This document shows, one piece after another, positions 49,771 to 63,352 of a stretch of 64,000 bases of DNA (within the stretch, counting starts at the first letter, position 1; every line of letters starts with the position of its first letter). The position numbers were made by a program, and so were the translations under genes. Under the pieces are notes generated by a model. The model was not told where the DNA came from, ran no database searches, and worked only from the letters and a program-made list of their open reading frames with translations. This DNA comes from Paragonimus westermani (taxonomy: Eukaryota > Platyhelminthes > Trematoda > Plagiorchiida > Troglotrematidae): the NCBI GenBank assembly GCA_008508345.1, contig QNGE01000995.1, forward strand, positions 114,621-178,620, in the 5' to 3' direction.

Positions 49771-52099
49771 AGTAGCAGGCAAAAACCCCGCGACAGAAAG
49801 TGTCAGCCCCACACACAAGTCAGCGTATGTGCACACAACGTTTGAACGGGAACCGAGAGTGTGCTATAGACCGTTGCAACAAGTGTGTTGGACGGTAAAG
49901 ATAGTGTTTTATTGACAACTTTTCCGCTACAATTTGACTGACCTTTCTTGAACAGTAATACAAAAACCAAATTCTTCACCTGATTGACTTTACTCGTAGA
50001 CTGATCTGCATTCCTGTACTTTTCCATATGAATCGAGCTTGTTGGTTTTCCACTAAAACTGATCAAACGAACCGCAGCCATCAGATAATGATTTTCAAGT
50101 GATTGGTGAGAGGTACAAAAGGTATGTTTGCAAGTTAAATAACTAAACAAGCTATGTTGTTTTCACATTTAAGGCGTATTTAGAACGTACCTGGGTGTTG
50201 GGCATACTCACCTCACCTATCTCTAGTGGACCTTTAGCTAACCTTCTTTCAACTCGTAGCTTATGAGATTGAGATTGTGTCTCATCTGGTGTTTATCCAT
50301 CGGTTTAGGTAGCATAGATGACCCCCATGACATCACCATCCTACCAACCAGTACAGGGTAAAACGTTATCGAGTAGCACGACGCAACATATTAAATTTCA
50401 TGAAAGATTTCTACAGTATATGTTGTATAGATTTTATCAACAAAATTCTGTAAAGCAAATGTAACATCTGACTGAATTGATTTGAATCAACTAAATTTCA
50501 ACGAAGCTACATATTATCTTCCTTTAGTAAAATCGAAACCTTATTCATCATTCATTCAAACGTCTATATTTTCACGTATTCAATTAAAATTATCACTCTA
50601 TGCTTGAAAACTGCCATTGATAATGAATGTTTTTGCGGTAAATGTTGAAGAAGTGCACTGAAAATTGACGATTAAAAACAAATTTACACAGTAAAAAATA
50701 TCGGTCTTACTTGCTCAATCCATACGTTCAAGGTGAGAACTTGGTTGACTTCATCCTAAAGGATAGAAGGAAAACACAATTACACCAAGGTACAAAGAAT
50801 AGCAGTTCTCAGTGTAATCACAAGAAAACGTGCTCGTACTAATCACTGTTAGCTCTTAATCTGTCAGCCGAAATAGCTTGGACACATTCTGTTCTCAAAA
50901 ACTTAACAACCTCCCAAAAACAAAAATTACAACAAGAATCGCCCTATAATATGTATATGGGAACAAAATTAGAGTAAACCATATTTCGGTCGGTGTTTTC
51001 CACGCTGTCTTTATAATATAAATCACCGCAATCGTTTTGGCAAAAATCGCCCAACTACTTCGATACATCTGTTTCTAGCCAACTCAATACTCCATCCCCA
51101 AGCTGGTTTTCTGCTCTCCTAACAGCTGTTAGCTTGGATGGGGCGTGTATTTATAACTTTGTGAAAAAACTGCCAGTAAGTTAGCTTCACCTGCCACCAG
51201 CATTTAATATCTTACTGGTTATATGATATTCATCTAATGTGTAATCTCATAAAATATTTCGAATCTCTCAGGTGTGTTGACTTCGTGTTTTTTTCTATCT
51301 ATCCTACATTCAAATGTTCGAAGTGTCTGCAAGTTTGATGGGATAAGCCTTTGATTATATAACCAACACAACTGATCCCACAGAAACAAACGAATCCTTA
51401 CAAACAGAAGAAAGTTTAGATGTGTCAATGAACTAATTCACCTGTGCATACACATTCGTGTCCTTGGGTCTGTTGCTGGTAGGTAATAATTGGAGACATC
51501 ATTGCATTGCTCTATTCTCTTCCCTCTAGACTACGAGGATCAGAGTAAACGTTTAAACGTCTATGCAGCAAAAGGTTTGCCAGCGGATTTCTGATAATTG
51601 ACTTGGCGTGAAAACTGCGTCGCTTGCAAAAAGTCAGCATACACATTGCTATTCACTTTTTTAACAGTTTCCATCTACCGTTCCTCGCCAAGTGAACAGT
51701 TTGATGGTTTCGAAGCACGATATATGCAAACAAATGTCTCAGTGCAATGCTCACATGTTTAGTAAGCTGATTTTGATATACCTCTGATGGACCTGCGTGG
51801 TGGTTAAACCGATTTTCTTGTTAATATCATGTAACGTCAAACCAGAACGAATACCTCATGGATTTTGGAAAAAGGTGAATAAGCTGCAGAAACAGGCGCT
51901 TCGATTTAGTGACGAGTTGGTTAATCAGTAAGAAAATGAGCATCACTGAAGTATAATCATTGACCAATCAACCACGGTTTTCACGTGGACCAAGGTGGAA
52001 GAAGGGAACACGCGAAAAAACGAGAATGCTTGGCATGATATTCGGTTGTTCATTTACACTCGAGTGGCAGGGTGATGCCGTAATTATAAGACAGAAATT
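49771..52099. other. No feature recognised
   Basis: A 115-codon minus frame (49803-50150) has no known motif. The remainder is AT-rich without clear repeats. Confidence 0.45.
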
Positions 52100-52365
52100 A
52101 CAATAATATTTTGTCGAATTGCGTAAACAAAGCAAGTGTGTGGTTGCATGTACTACTGTGATCTTGCCTAATTTGTGGTCAGTGGCACAGTAGTCAACAT
52201 GATCGTTCCTTGAACGCTTGTTCGGGGTTTTACTCAAGGCCAAGTTAAGGGTATTCTCTACTGTAAACCTAAGGTAAAAAAAACTAGATGTCAGAAAAAA
52301 GGCTGTCTGGAACGTCTATGGGAATACGACGGTCTTGATCAGTTGTGGATGAGGTTTAGTGTATC
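52100..52365 (+). mobile_element. HHR-SINE copy with ribozyme lost
   Basis: The linker end TTGCCTAATTTGTGGTCAGT leads into the head (GGCACAGTAGTCAACATGAT) and a B-box-like GTTCGGGGTTTTACT. Where the ribozyme should be, only CTACTG (52259-52264) remains and the core is destroyed. The tail GGCTGTCTGGAACGTC followed by CTTGATCAGTTGTGGATGAG matches the 2.6 kb copy. The minus-strand open frame ending here (51968-52243) is probably not a protein. Confidence 0.65.
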
Positions 52366-55300
52366 GCTTGTTATTGAAACAATGTGAGGATGTTGTGTAA
52401 ACAGTGACGCCACAATGAGCATGAATGTTAAACCTCCGGTGAAATTTCATTTCACCCCTGATTAGCAGTGTTCACAGGCTTAGTCACGAAGTTATGTTTG
52501 CGCAACAATTTCCAAAATAGAGAGTCACAGCATATTTGGGACGTTCTCGTACAAACCTCGCCCCATATAATTGGCAAAGAACGCAAAAGCATAGTGGTTT
52601 CGAGGAATATTTTGCACGGCTTCGATGGTAGTATTCAACTCTCTACATTCAATATCTGGCAATGAACAGCCTCCTAGATTAAGACTTGTTAGCGGTCACA
52701 ATGATATGATGCATCAGGATGCAGTGCGAGAACGCATCGCTAAGCCAACGATGAATTATTCAACAACAGGACAAACTAGTGTTTTCGTGAAGCTTTTCTG
52801 TTGGTTGACGTGAACCTTCAATCTCATAAGAATCAAAAACGTCAGTGGCTGCTAGTATGTTAGGCTGGAACGGTTTGATGTTTGATAGTTCAGGATGCCG
52901 AATGCCGTTTCAACACAAAATGCTTGAGTGAGTTCAGGATTTCTACAGTTCTCATAATTCCCTTGAAAATAAGAAGTTGTGTATTGTCGTTGTATAATTA
53001 ATTCAAAAATTTATCTAGACCAAACACGTACCTTATATATCCTGCGTGAATTACTGATCAGGCAGACCAGCCTGTGATATCATAAATCTTAAATAACTGT
53101 TGACATGCCATCAGATAATGCGTGCGTTTGTCATTGTGACTTTTTTTGTGAACTAAAACTTTGCATGTGTTTGATCTGCCTGTTCAGTTAGGTAGCTTCT
53201 CTTCAAGATTCAATTATTAACGCATAATCCATGCAGAATACAGTTCAGCAAGGTGAAATCTCATTTTTTGCGACCAATATTTTTGGCGTTTCATACACCG
53301 ATCATTTGTTTCCGCACACTACCCGAATATAACGATCAGTTGGAAGTGTTTTGTGTCTTTGCCTTTAGACAAAGTAACGGTTCTGTATACAAACGTACAA
53401 ATGTACTGGGTCTTGAATATGAGGCTCAATTGAAAAATTGAACAAAATTCTACGAGGGTGAAATTTTACAACTCTTACATCAAGAAGCATTACAAATATC
53501 ATTTCGGGCCATTGCGGCCCTAACCAACCTAACCTGACAATCTAAGGTTGACGGTGTCTATTTAAACTGACAGGTGAAAGCAGGCTATAACTCAGTGACG
53601 CAACACATCTTGCAGTAAGTGTGATTCATCAGACAGTTGGATAAATACTGTGGTAGTACACACTTTTTAATACCATCTGTATAATTTTATGGTAAGTCAT
53701 TGGTGTGAAAACAGGTTATCGATGGCTGTGGCATGCATTTTAGACATAGTTGCATCACCTGCTACAGTCAGTGTATCACTTAAATGATGGCACCTAGCGC
53801 ACGTGTGACTTTTGGTGCCTTACCGGCGGGGAACGTACGATTTACTTCCTCTCCATGACATATAGACTTAGGAAGATTTGGAATAAAAAGTTATTTGAGT
53901 ATTTGAATGAAGTATTACTGAAAGTCTCATCTTGAATTATTTCTATCAGCCCACTGATCACTCGAATAATCATAGTGTTTCTAATGTAGTCGGTAGCTTT
54001 TTTAATGGATAAATCCGTGAGTATCTATTTAACATGGAAATCGAACGAATAGCACACTGCCAAAGATATCTTAGGAATTTTCTTGTCAAATTGAAGGTGG
54101 ACACATGAGCTAAAGATTTCGATAATTTACATAGAAAGATGAAAATGTTTCGTCTGTGTAAACGTCAAGCGTGGCTAGTCTAATGACTTACGTTTGATAG
54201 ACGTGAAAACTAATCATGAACCTGCTGTTGCATCAGCACTTCAGTTTGATCAGAGTTTCACATCTGGACCGGACAACCACAAAGGTGTATCAGTCTTTGT
54301 TATAAAATCACGAGTGGGCTCTGCAACCTGTCTGAATTGGTTGTGTTATGTTTCTTCATGTAACCGTATGCAAATTTATACCGCTATTTTCTGTTGACTA
54401 ACATAGAATTCTCCGCAATACGAGATGACAACATTTTCATGTGCGATGTATACTATCATCGTGCGACAGAGTGCTTTGAATACATTTATGTCCTGTTGAA
54501 ATAAATTATCGTGTATCACATCCAAGCGTTTATTTCTCCTTCTTAAGTTTGCTGTCCTTTGTTTGTCGCTGAAGCCTGTTTTATTTAAGAGATAAGAATC
54601 ACAAATATTTATCTACATAGCTTGTCTCAATCTCGGCTAAACACTTCGCCGGGGTTAACACGAATGCAAGAATGCAAACCTCTCTGTCTTTTAACAACAT
54701 GCGTTTCAATAACGTATGTCGCTCTAGGGAGATTACAACTCTACAATTGTATCCAAGTGGAGACTCGAACAAAATCGCCCTCCACAACGATACCACTACC
54801 GTGTAGATACCAACTTTTGCTACAGCGGAGCAAGGTTTTTTGAAATTCATCAAATCAGATCAGTGTGACCACTTGTTCTCCGTGTAATCCCTATGCTCAT
54901 CGCACACGATTCAGAAACGAGATATTCACCTTTCCACATGCTCCACCAAGTAAACCTACTATGTAAACATTTGCAGTTTTGTCGAATATTTTCAAAGTAG
55001 CTAAGTTATACAACAGCTAAAGCAACTTTTGGTGCTAAACAATGCTATTTTGCTGGGGTATATAAGAACGAGTCTTCATACAACAATCTCAAATATAAAC
55101 AAGTGAAAAACGTTGGGTTTAGGCAGAATTTTATTTCAGTCCTACGTACTAATTTATAGCCTACGGAAAGCTATGAAGTGTGCATTCTCTCCGTTTATAA
55201 TTAATATAAATTTGTCCAACGTGCAGGAATTTTGTGGGAGGTTTGTAGACTTCAGAACCATGTTTGTGAAACGGACATCAACAAGCGTGTTCAAAGTACT

Positions 55301-56336
55301 GTTTCACAAAACAACGTCTATTGAGGATTGTTTCAACTAAAATGTGATGACGATTAAGCTGGAATTCCATAAAGTTATTGTCCAGTCCTTAACCAACGCA
55401 ACGTTACCTAACAGAAGAACCGGGGTGGCATTCCTCATGTCAGTACTAGACAGTACCATCTTTGAAAAGGTGTAACCACAAAATTTTAGCCGCAGTAAAA
55501 ACCTTCTCTATAGTCTTATCAGTTAAGGGGAGGGACGTCTGGATACAACGCTTCAATTACATGTAACGCAATTAGATTCCGGGTGAAACAACGATACATT
55601 AGGATGATTAGAATTTACCTCCGGTTTGATATTCTGAATATTGGACTCCGAATAGCCCTAGAAATTCATCCGGAACGCCTAGTCCACCAATCCGTTTAGA
55701 GAAGTGAGTACCAGCTTACGCTAGCAGGCTCATAATACGTGAACACTTAATAATAAAGTTACAAGAGTATTGCACAAATCAGTTTCTTTTTTGGCTGATG
55801 GCAGCAACACTTAATATGTCACATGCTACAATCAGGTTTGTTTATCATTGTACAAAATGCCTGACAAAAACAGAATGGTGCAACAGTAACTTTCACCATC
55901 CATTCATTACTGTAAACTCTAAAAAAGTGAAATCAATTTATTGATGGAGAGAGTTTTGCGTCTTAGTTCAGACTAGAGATAAGGCGATTAAAATCAAATC
56001 GCCTACGGCTCAAGAACGTCCGACATACATTGGGACAATTTGACTATTATATCTGAACCTTCAGTCATATTCACCTGTGGAAAACGTCCAGACACTGACT
56101 CTGTCTGTAACCTTGTGAGTAGTACTTTGATAATTGAAGAAATCAAAACGTTTAGTGAAACTTCATGACGGCTTATTGAGCATTGACGGGTAATCAGACA
56201 AAAGATAGATGTAGTTTATGTATGACACACAGCAGATCACAGATTTTATAGGCTGATGGAATTTCATAAAGATTTCAGAGAAGACACTAAACTTGACAGC
56301 TGCTCAACATTACTCGTAAGTGGATAAGACTGAGGC
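52366..56336. other. No feature recognised
   Basis: Frames are under 90 codons and without motifs. A minus-strand B-box-like GTTCGAGTC near 54768 lies in a short hairpin but lacks a convincing A box. Confidence 0.45.
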
Positions 56337-56450
56337 GGGGAAGTTTTTACGTCAGTAAGGCAGCAGCCCACATCTTTGCCACACGAGAAGATGAACCGGA
56401 ATTGAACTTCCGATTGTTGCCCTGACAGGCGCCACCAAGATCTAACAGGA
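56337..56450 (-). mobile_element. Strongly decayed HHR-SINE relic, minus strand
   Basis: On the minus strand a B-box-like GGAAGTTCAATTCCGG is followed by GTGTGGCAAAGATGTG and CTTACTGACGTA. These are in the same order as the B box, CGTGGCAAGGATATG and CTACTGACGA of the intact copy. Beyond CTGACG the ribozyme core is gone. The A-box side is not convincing. Confidence 0.35.
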
Positions 56451-59400
56451 TGAGAACTGGATTTCAGATTTTGTTTCCCAAACGGGTTAGCGCAAGATCC
56501 ACCTGAATTCGAAAGAGAGGTTCTACTTTCAAGGATTTACAAATTGTGTCCAACAAATCCCCAACGTTGTGTCACTACTTTCATTTATTGACTGATTCTG
56601 TAATCAACGTTCTGTCCGTAAACATTTGAAGTGTTTAATTTTAGACTGTTCCATAAGATTTACCTGGTTGGCGTTATCTCTACTCTGCTGAATTGCACAC
56701 AAACCGTTCACTATCAATATCAACTTTCAGGCTCAATCTTCCAGTTGATAGGCCGAACTTCCATAACATTCCTATCGGAAAAACCATGCAAGCGATTGCT
56801 TGTAGAAAACAAGTCATTCGAATGTAACAGGTTACATGGTACAAAATCACAAGATAAACTGTGACGTATTTGTTATCACCTGCCTTGCGAGCGTACATAT
56901 TTTTGTCCTTTCGTGGCCTGAATAATGCTTTCGCACCTAGTGTTTCTCTGTTCGCAGTTTTTACAGCAGTGGGTGGGCAGATTTTTACGTTATAGCCAAC
57001 CTTCTAAGCAGGTGCAGTAGGATCATTGTAAAGAAATTTTAGCGATCGACTGATAACACAACGGCCTTCGGATGGCATCGAGGCCCCGTAACATTCGATT
57101 TGAACCAATACCAAGAAAGTTAATTGACCAGAAAACCTACAAGGCATGTTGTGATACTTCAACAGCTTACCTGATGTCACCATTTGCAAATATAAAATAT
57201 GCAAGGTATATAGCAGGAAAATACTGACAACCAACAATCGGACATGTTTTCGACCTTGTTAGGTATCGTATAATCGAGATTGCAACAATCCGTGCACATA
57301 ACGTTTACTTTTTAGTTCGATTCAGCATTGCTTCCCTAAAAGCTAGTAACTTTGGCTTCCGAGTGCATCGAGTTACTTTGCATTAACTGAATGGATCTCT
57401 TGCTAATCCGTCCTCATGAGGTGTTTACAGTTCTGGACGGGATTTCGACCAAATGATGCAAAACGTTAAATCCGTGTAATATTAGTAGTTTAAATCCGTT
57501 CCCGGCACGTTTAGTAATTTGTTTGAACGGTTTCCAGCTTCCTTTACCCAAGTAGCAAAAATATACGAACTGACACATAACGCGGGGGATAGAACAACTG
57601 AACAAATTGGGTCCGTGTCTATAGAGAGCTAGTTGTCTGGTAAATTAATTTAAGCTCAAATCCACAGCTCCAGCAGACCCTAGTACCGTTCCAAAAGTCT
57701 CGCTCTACGGTTTCCAATTGCGTAAGTTGATTAGTAAATCAGCAACTCACGTTCCTTCTTACAAAGTATATGTAAGCCAATTACAATTGTCTCCATTGCC
57801 AGGTATCAAACGATACTCACAGTTGTGGTGGCTGAATTCATATGACCATCAGATTCCAATTGTGGTAACCTCACCAACAAATTCAAGACGCTTGTCGCTG
57901 ATTTTCTTTGAAACTGTCGTGGTATTTAATAATCCCATAACATTTAACGTCTACTTTCATTTTTCTTAACTGCAGATAAAATGCCGAGTTTACTTGGTCA
58001 AATATACAATCATCTTGAACCGAAGAGCTTAAACTAACCAAGATTAGCCAGAAACAAAATAATCACCAAACGACTGAACGAATTCTATTCTGTCCACACA
58101 AGCTTTGGTTAAGCGGTGCGTGATCTCATGAGCACGTGTAATTAACATGCAATATCGCACTGATAAGCAACACGGAATCAAACTGTGCTAACGCTGATTA
58201 AACGCGCGGTTTGTTTTTAACTGAGACGTGGATCTGTTTTCCTGCAAACCGTTCATCACAGCTTTTAAGACACTGGTGTTTGTACCGAAAAAACCCTCGC
58301 ATTCACAAAACCCTTTTACAGGACGCCGTTTGTTTTATTATGGATACGCCTCTTGAAAAAACCAGCTTCTAGAACCTTAAAGGAGTTTGAGGTAAACCAA
58401 CTTACCTGTACAGTAGCCCTTTTGGGTCAGACCTAGCCGAGCTACTCAAAGACATCAGGGTGGTTGGTTCACTAGGTGCAACCATCAGGGTATCAAGAAT
58501 TCTTATAGAAATTTGTCACAGGAAAAAGTGGTTTGCACTTGATTGATAAATATAACTTGCCCATATATATCTTAACGCAATAATGTTTAATAAATCTATA
58601 GCGGAAATCATATACCTGCACTAAATGGAACTTTTAAACACTGCTGATTGCTGCCTCTGCTACGAATCAATTGATCTACGGGGACTAAAACAACTGCTAC
58701 CAAATTATCGTTGAGTACGACAGTATTGTATGTAAACCGTGACCTCTAGAACGTACATATGCACAACATTTCAAACGTTTCACCCTAAAATATGACCATT
58801 TCAAACTGTTGACATTGACGACGCAAGTGAAGTATGAACCTGATAACCAGCAAGAACCAAACCACACTCGATCATTCTTTTTAAGCGTCCGAATACGTTA
58901 TTACGTGAATGGTTTCTATTCAATTCCGTCCGGATTTCGGTCTTCGTAAGAGCTTAGGAGAACCGATTTTGGTTACATTCGGCTTATGAGAGGTTGCGGA
59001 ATTCAAATTGTTATCTGGATCGCATCTTAAACGGAAAGGTCGTCAGGAACCTCAGACTGCATGCACTCAAACAATTAAATGACAAAACCGCTGGATACTG
59101 TTTATTGTTCACTTTCACAGATAATCTGCCAAAATGTTTACAGGGTTCTCACGATTGCTAGAATATGTGCAAGGTGCAAGAATTATGTACGTACTTCAAA
59201 CTTGCACATGCCACTGTGACACATTAAGACGGTGTTGCTGAGAACTTGATGTCGTTTGTAAGCGCTCCACCAGTTCCAAATTAATTGTGAACTGGAAGTA
59301 GCGAAAATTTCATCCAACGATTTTATTGAAAAGACACGATTTGCTTTTGAGATAAAGATCCTAATTAGGACGAACATTGTTTCGCTTCAAGCGAACAGCA

Positions 59401-59738
59401 TATTCGGACTCAGATTGAATTTAAGCTGTTTCTGGTATATATGCCAGTATGTATGCCTTGCAGAATCTTTGTGGGGTTTCGATCGAACAAATGTGTGGAC
59501 ATTCAGGACATCTGGTATACTATATAAAACCTACCATAAATGTGCAGACGCTATATACAATGCCTTATTCGAGGATAACAATTTAATCAAACATACCGAA
59601 TATTCTAAGGTTGCTGCCGTCAGAAAATGTGTCCCTCAACGGTGGCCTGTTGACAGTCAGAAGGTTCCGTCAGTAGAGTGATTCTACAGTTGCCTACCTT
59701 TTCATCATATGCAGTACACAAAGTGATGTTCCGTCCAT
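56451..59738. other. No feature recognised
   Basis: Frames are under 90 codons and no repeat or RNA could be supported. Confidence 0.45.
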
Positions 59739-60263
59739 TTGGGTCGATGCTACTGGGATGATCCTGTCAATTTTTTATCACTACTGATATCCAGTAATAT
59801 TGGTACGGCACATCGTCAATTGATTATTGCGCCCTCTTTCCTTGCATTCCGTCATACCGCAGATCAACAAACACTTACTGATGTGCTCGAAATAAATGCA
59901 AGCCTACAGTCCACATATCCGACCAATTTGTTCCGACTTTCACAGAATTCCTCCACAGAGCCCAAAGTGGATGGCATCGTTGACCTGTTAACGGAAATTT
60001 TAGACTTTATGTGTTGTGTGACAACCTTTTCTGCATTCTGTAACTTGATGTTTGCATTATTTGTGTTCCGTAGCTTAGTGATAACTTTGATCAATGTAGC
60101 GAAAACCAGCGCGGCGAGAATTGTACTGTATATGGTTCTAAACCAAACTTTCCACCCAGGACTCACCCATATTCCCGTCCGAATCTCCTGTTTAATTGGT
60201 TTTGCTTACTGTCGATTCTCATCTCTCTCTCATCTCTTCCCTTGGACTGATGTCAACTACTGA
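59739..60263 (+). other. Longest open frame (174 codons), not recognised
   Basis: The frame from an alternative start at 59739 to the stop at 60261-60263 is the longest in the window. The translation has a hydrophobic stretch at about residues 90-125 (rich in F, L, V and A) and no motif I recognise. A 100-codon frame lies opposite on the minus strand (59864-60166). With stops expected about once per 16 codons, a frame of this length is only marginally unlikely in 64 kb. It may be chance, an old retroelement remnant, or a real exon. A start codon cannot be assigned. Confidence 0.15.
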
Positions 60264-62860
60264 TTTTTGTTTTCGATCTTCTCACCATCAGAACGTCAGC
60301 TGTACTATGAACTGACAACTTTTCATAGCTATTCACGGCAACCTATTAAAAGTTTAACTAGTTTTTCTCAAATTCTGCTCATCTCGAAGGAGCTTGGCTT
60401 TGTTCACCTAACACATTTTGTAAGTCTAAACAAAAGTCAACAACTGCTTTGGTTTTATCCTGATATCTGTAATCGAAATCACAACACCCCTGAGGAAGGT
60501 CATCCGACGTGGATGAAACCTAGAGTATTACAACTCGCTCATAATGTTGTGTTATTCTCAGTCTGTGTCTCAGTAACATGATGAACACGACGCCCAAGAT
60601 GTTCAAATTTATTTGTACTAAATTTGGTGCGGATATCTTACAATCGTCGTTATTCTCTTCGTAAATTGTGTTTTCGAATTGTGATTGCATTTAGATGGAA
60701 TGGACTATAAAGTTTCTCTGAGACAACATTTAATGTGTTCTGGTACTACCAACTATGTAGTAAGTACAGATGTTTTTGGTATGACGTTCAAAAATTTTCA
60801 CTCTGTTTACTTTCTCACGCAATACCGTGGGATTTCACGCCCATTTTCCCGATTGTCAGATAGTCTTACAATTTAGATTCTCACGAGTAAAACTTTGCTG
60901 GCTCAAAATTAGTTCCGTCAAATTAGTAGGACAGACAGTTCAACGGACTAGTGAATGAACTGGGCACAGCCGTAGATGCATTGCAATGGTGTTGACTAAA
61001 TGAAAAATCCAAACGTAGACCTTCCCATTTCCAAATTCATAGTTGGTTGCAGGGGGATAATATCCGGAAGTTGTTACATGAATACTCTTAAAATAATGAG
61101 TTAACACCATAAACATCTCTTCTTGTGTTGTTAATTAGAAAACAGCATACGCACACCGTAAGCAAACCGACTTGAGAAGATTCAACGAAAGGTTATTGAT
61201 TAGGCGGGCATGCAATTTGTCTCATTTGACTCAAAGTAAATGTTCTAAATTTTAAATTTGCAATAGTTTTTAATGTTACCCAACCGCTTTAGATGTACAA
61301 AAACATTAGTGGTACGGACATCATCTAGTCCACTACAATACTGGGGCTTTTTGAGTCCGTCTGATGGCTTCCGCTAGTCTGCTTCTGAGGTGTGCCTCTT
61401 GTTTAGCAATAAACACTTTCAATTCAGTTTGATAAAAATTTTCAACTCGAGTTACTCAATGGTAAGAATTATTAAAAAACGGCTTCATTATTTTCTTATT
61501 TAAGCGATAAAGGTGGTCTCTGAAGAGAAATTGGATATCTTACCTCGTTTGAAAATTTTTACCACATACAAATTATGAAGTCGTATATATTTAGTACAGG
61601 TTAAGCTGGCGATGACACTGGCTGGCGATAACACGTCAACACAGAAAGCGTGCGTTTGTCTGACTGACCAAATGACCTGTCCCTAGCAGGTATCCAACGA
61701 TTGATGAACTCGGTTTTGTTGTGTTTGGTTGTGCCTGGTTGTAGTAGGGTGTACAGATGAACTTGATTTATAAGCCTCATTCAGGTAATTATTTTTGGTT
61801 CCCATCGTTGTTATATGTAATGATATCCCCATCTTGCAAAACCGGTCTTCTGATCTCGATGGTCGAATTCACAACTGCGAAAGGATTTTCTATTGTCAGC
61901 GTTCCTCATCACAGACCACCGGTGAACTGCTTTTCGAATGACTGGTTTTCCCCAAAGTGTCTCCCAACAACACTTGTGCAGGCAGTACTGAGATTTGGAG
62001 TTCACTGATCCAAACACCGCTTGATAATAATAACCCAGTGGAAGACAAATTGAAAACATGCGTATCGTCAACAATTCAACACTGAACCAACTACAGGAAA
62101 CTGTCGTGAACTATCACGACCAAAAAAACATGAACTTTCTCCGATTTTAATATACCTTGCTGTTTAAGCACGCTTTTCTTAAAATGTTACTCGACGTTTG
62201 CACTTACACTGCCACCTATTGCGGTAGGTTTTGTCAGGTTGAATTTTATGGTTCGTCCAGCTGACAACTCAGTAAGTACTGCAAAATACACAGGTGTGAA
62301 ACAATTTTTAAATTTTTGATTTGAAAATGTTTTTTGCTTCAAACAGATCAAAATTTAGAACGCAGCGTGAAGAATGTGATTATCTTGCGACCGTTTTTTT
62401 ATGATTCGATGTGATTGTAACCACACTGTTAACAATAACGGCAATGACAAATATTCCAACAGTTTTTAGGCTGGCAGAATTTATTATTCAATCTTGAGAC
62501 TTAAATGCAACATAACTGTCTTTCAGTAAACCTGTGATTTGGTTGAATTCAAAAAAGTTTGAATAAAGAACTTGCGTCAAAGGCAGACAGGTACTAGATA
62601 ATGGATTTAACGTAGTTCCAGTTGCTTCACATGTTTGAGGACAAACGAACGTTATCGACCCGTGTGCCGAATAACTGTGTCCATCAATAACAGATTTCCA
62701 TAAAGTGCCAGAAACTCATAGATTCACCTGTATAAGGTCATAATGCGTAGTCGAACTACAATCGCCCCATGTACTATGAAAGGGTCATGCTTGATGAAGC
62801 ATACGGTTATGGAGAAATTTGTAGAACGATTCTACTGTGCTACTGTCCGGATAGCCCTCA
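60264..62860. other. No gene recognised; one hairpin motif at 60490-60518
   Basis: CTGAGGAAGGT (60490-60500), a 5-bp hairpin CATCC/GGATG (60501-60515, loop GACGT) and GAAAC are in direct succession. A similar CTGA-GAAG, hairpin, GAAAC order is something I recall from the ends of Penelope-like elements, but stem I and stem II of a hammerhead do not form here. No endonuclease-like peptide was found upstream. Other frames (60267-60581, 104 codons) have no motif. Confidence 0.3.
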
Positions 62861-63352
62861 GTGGTAGTGTTGATAGAACACTCTTCCTTATTACTGGACA
62901 CTACCCATGCTATAGCCTACACAGTGAACAGATACGCAACTGCTAATTCTCGCTCAGCAATCGAAAACGAACTAGTAATTCGTCAGGAGATAAATGTGGG
63001 CGTATACTTTGCTCTTCAAGTTCAGACTGATTACCATATTGCCTACAAAGGAAACCGCGATTCGTTCATTAATGATATTATGCGGATCAAAATGTTGAAA
63101 AAAAGCAATAATCACTTCGAAGAAGTGTACCGTTTATACTGTGGAAATGTTCATGCTGTTGGTGATAATGTCACCTGTCTCCAGAGTATAAAGATTTGCA
63201 TATATTTCGTAATCTTTGTGGATTACTTAAAGATAACACCGAAAATAAGGTTGAAAGCTTTGCATATGGTGCATCATACCCACATTTTACACCTTGCGGG
63301 GCTCACCACCTTGATGGAGGGAAATGCCGCCAACTTACTTAGAACACCATGA
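62861..63352 (+). other. Open frame of 163 codons, not recognised
   Basis: This is the second longest frame, from an alternative start at 62861 to a stop at 63350-63352. The predicted peptide is mixed hydrophilic with one hydrophobic patch (about residues 108-120). It has no signal peptide, repeat or domain I know. No competing long frame covers its 3' half, which makes it slightly more interesting than the others. Codon bias and splice sites could not be judged by eye. Confidence 0.15.

Noticed and set aside
54722..54800. Minus-strand tRNA-like stretch with GTTCGAGTC
   Set aside because: The T-arm and acceptor stem do not pair and no convincing A box is present.
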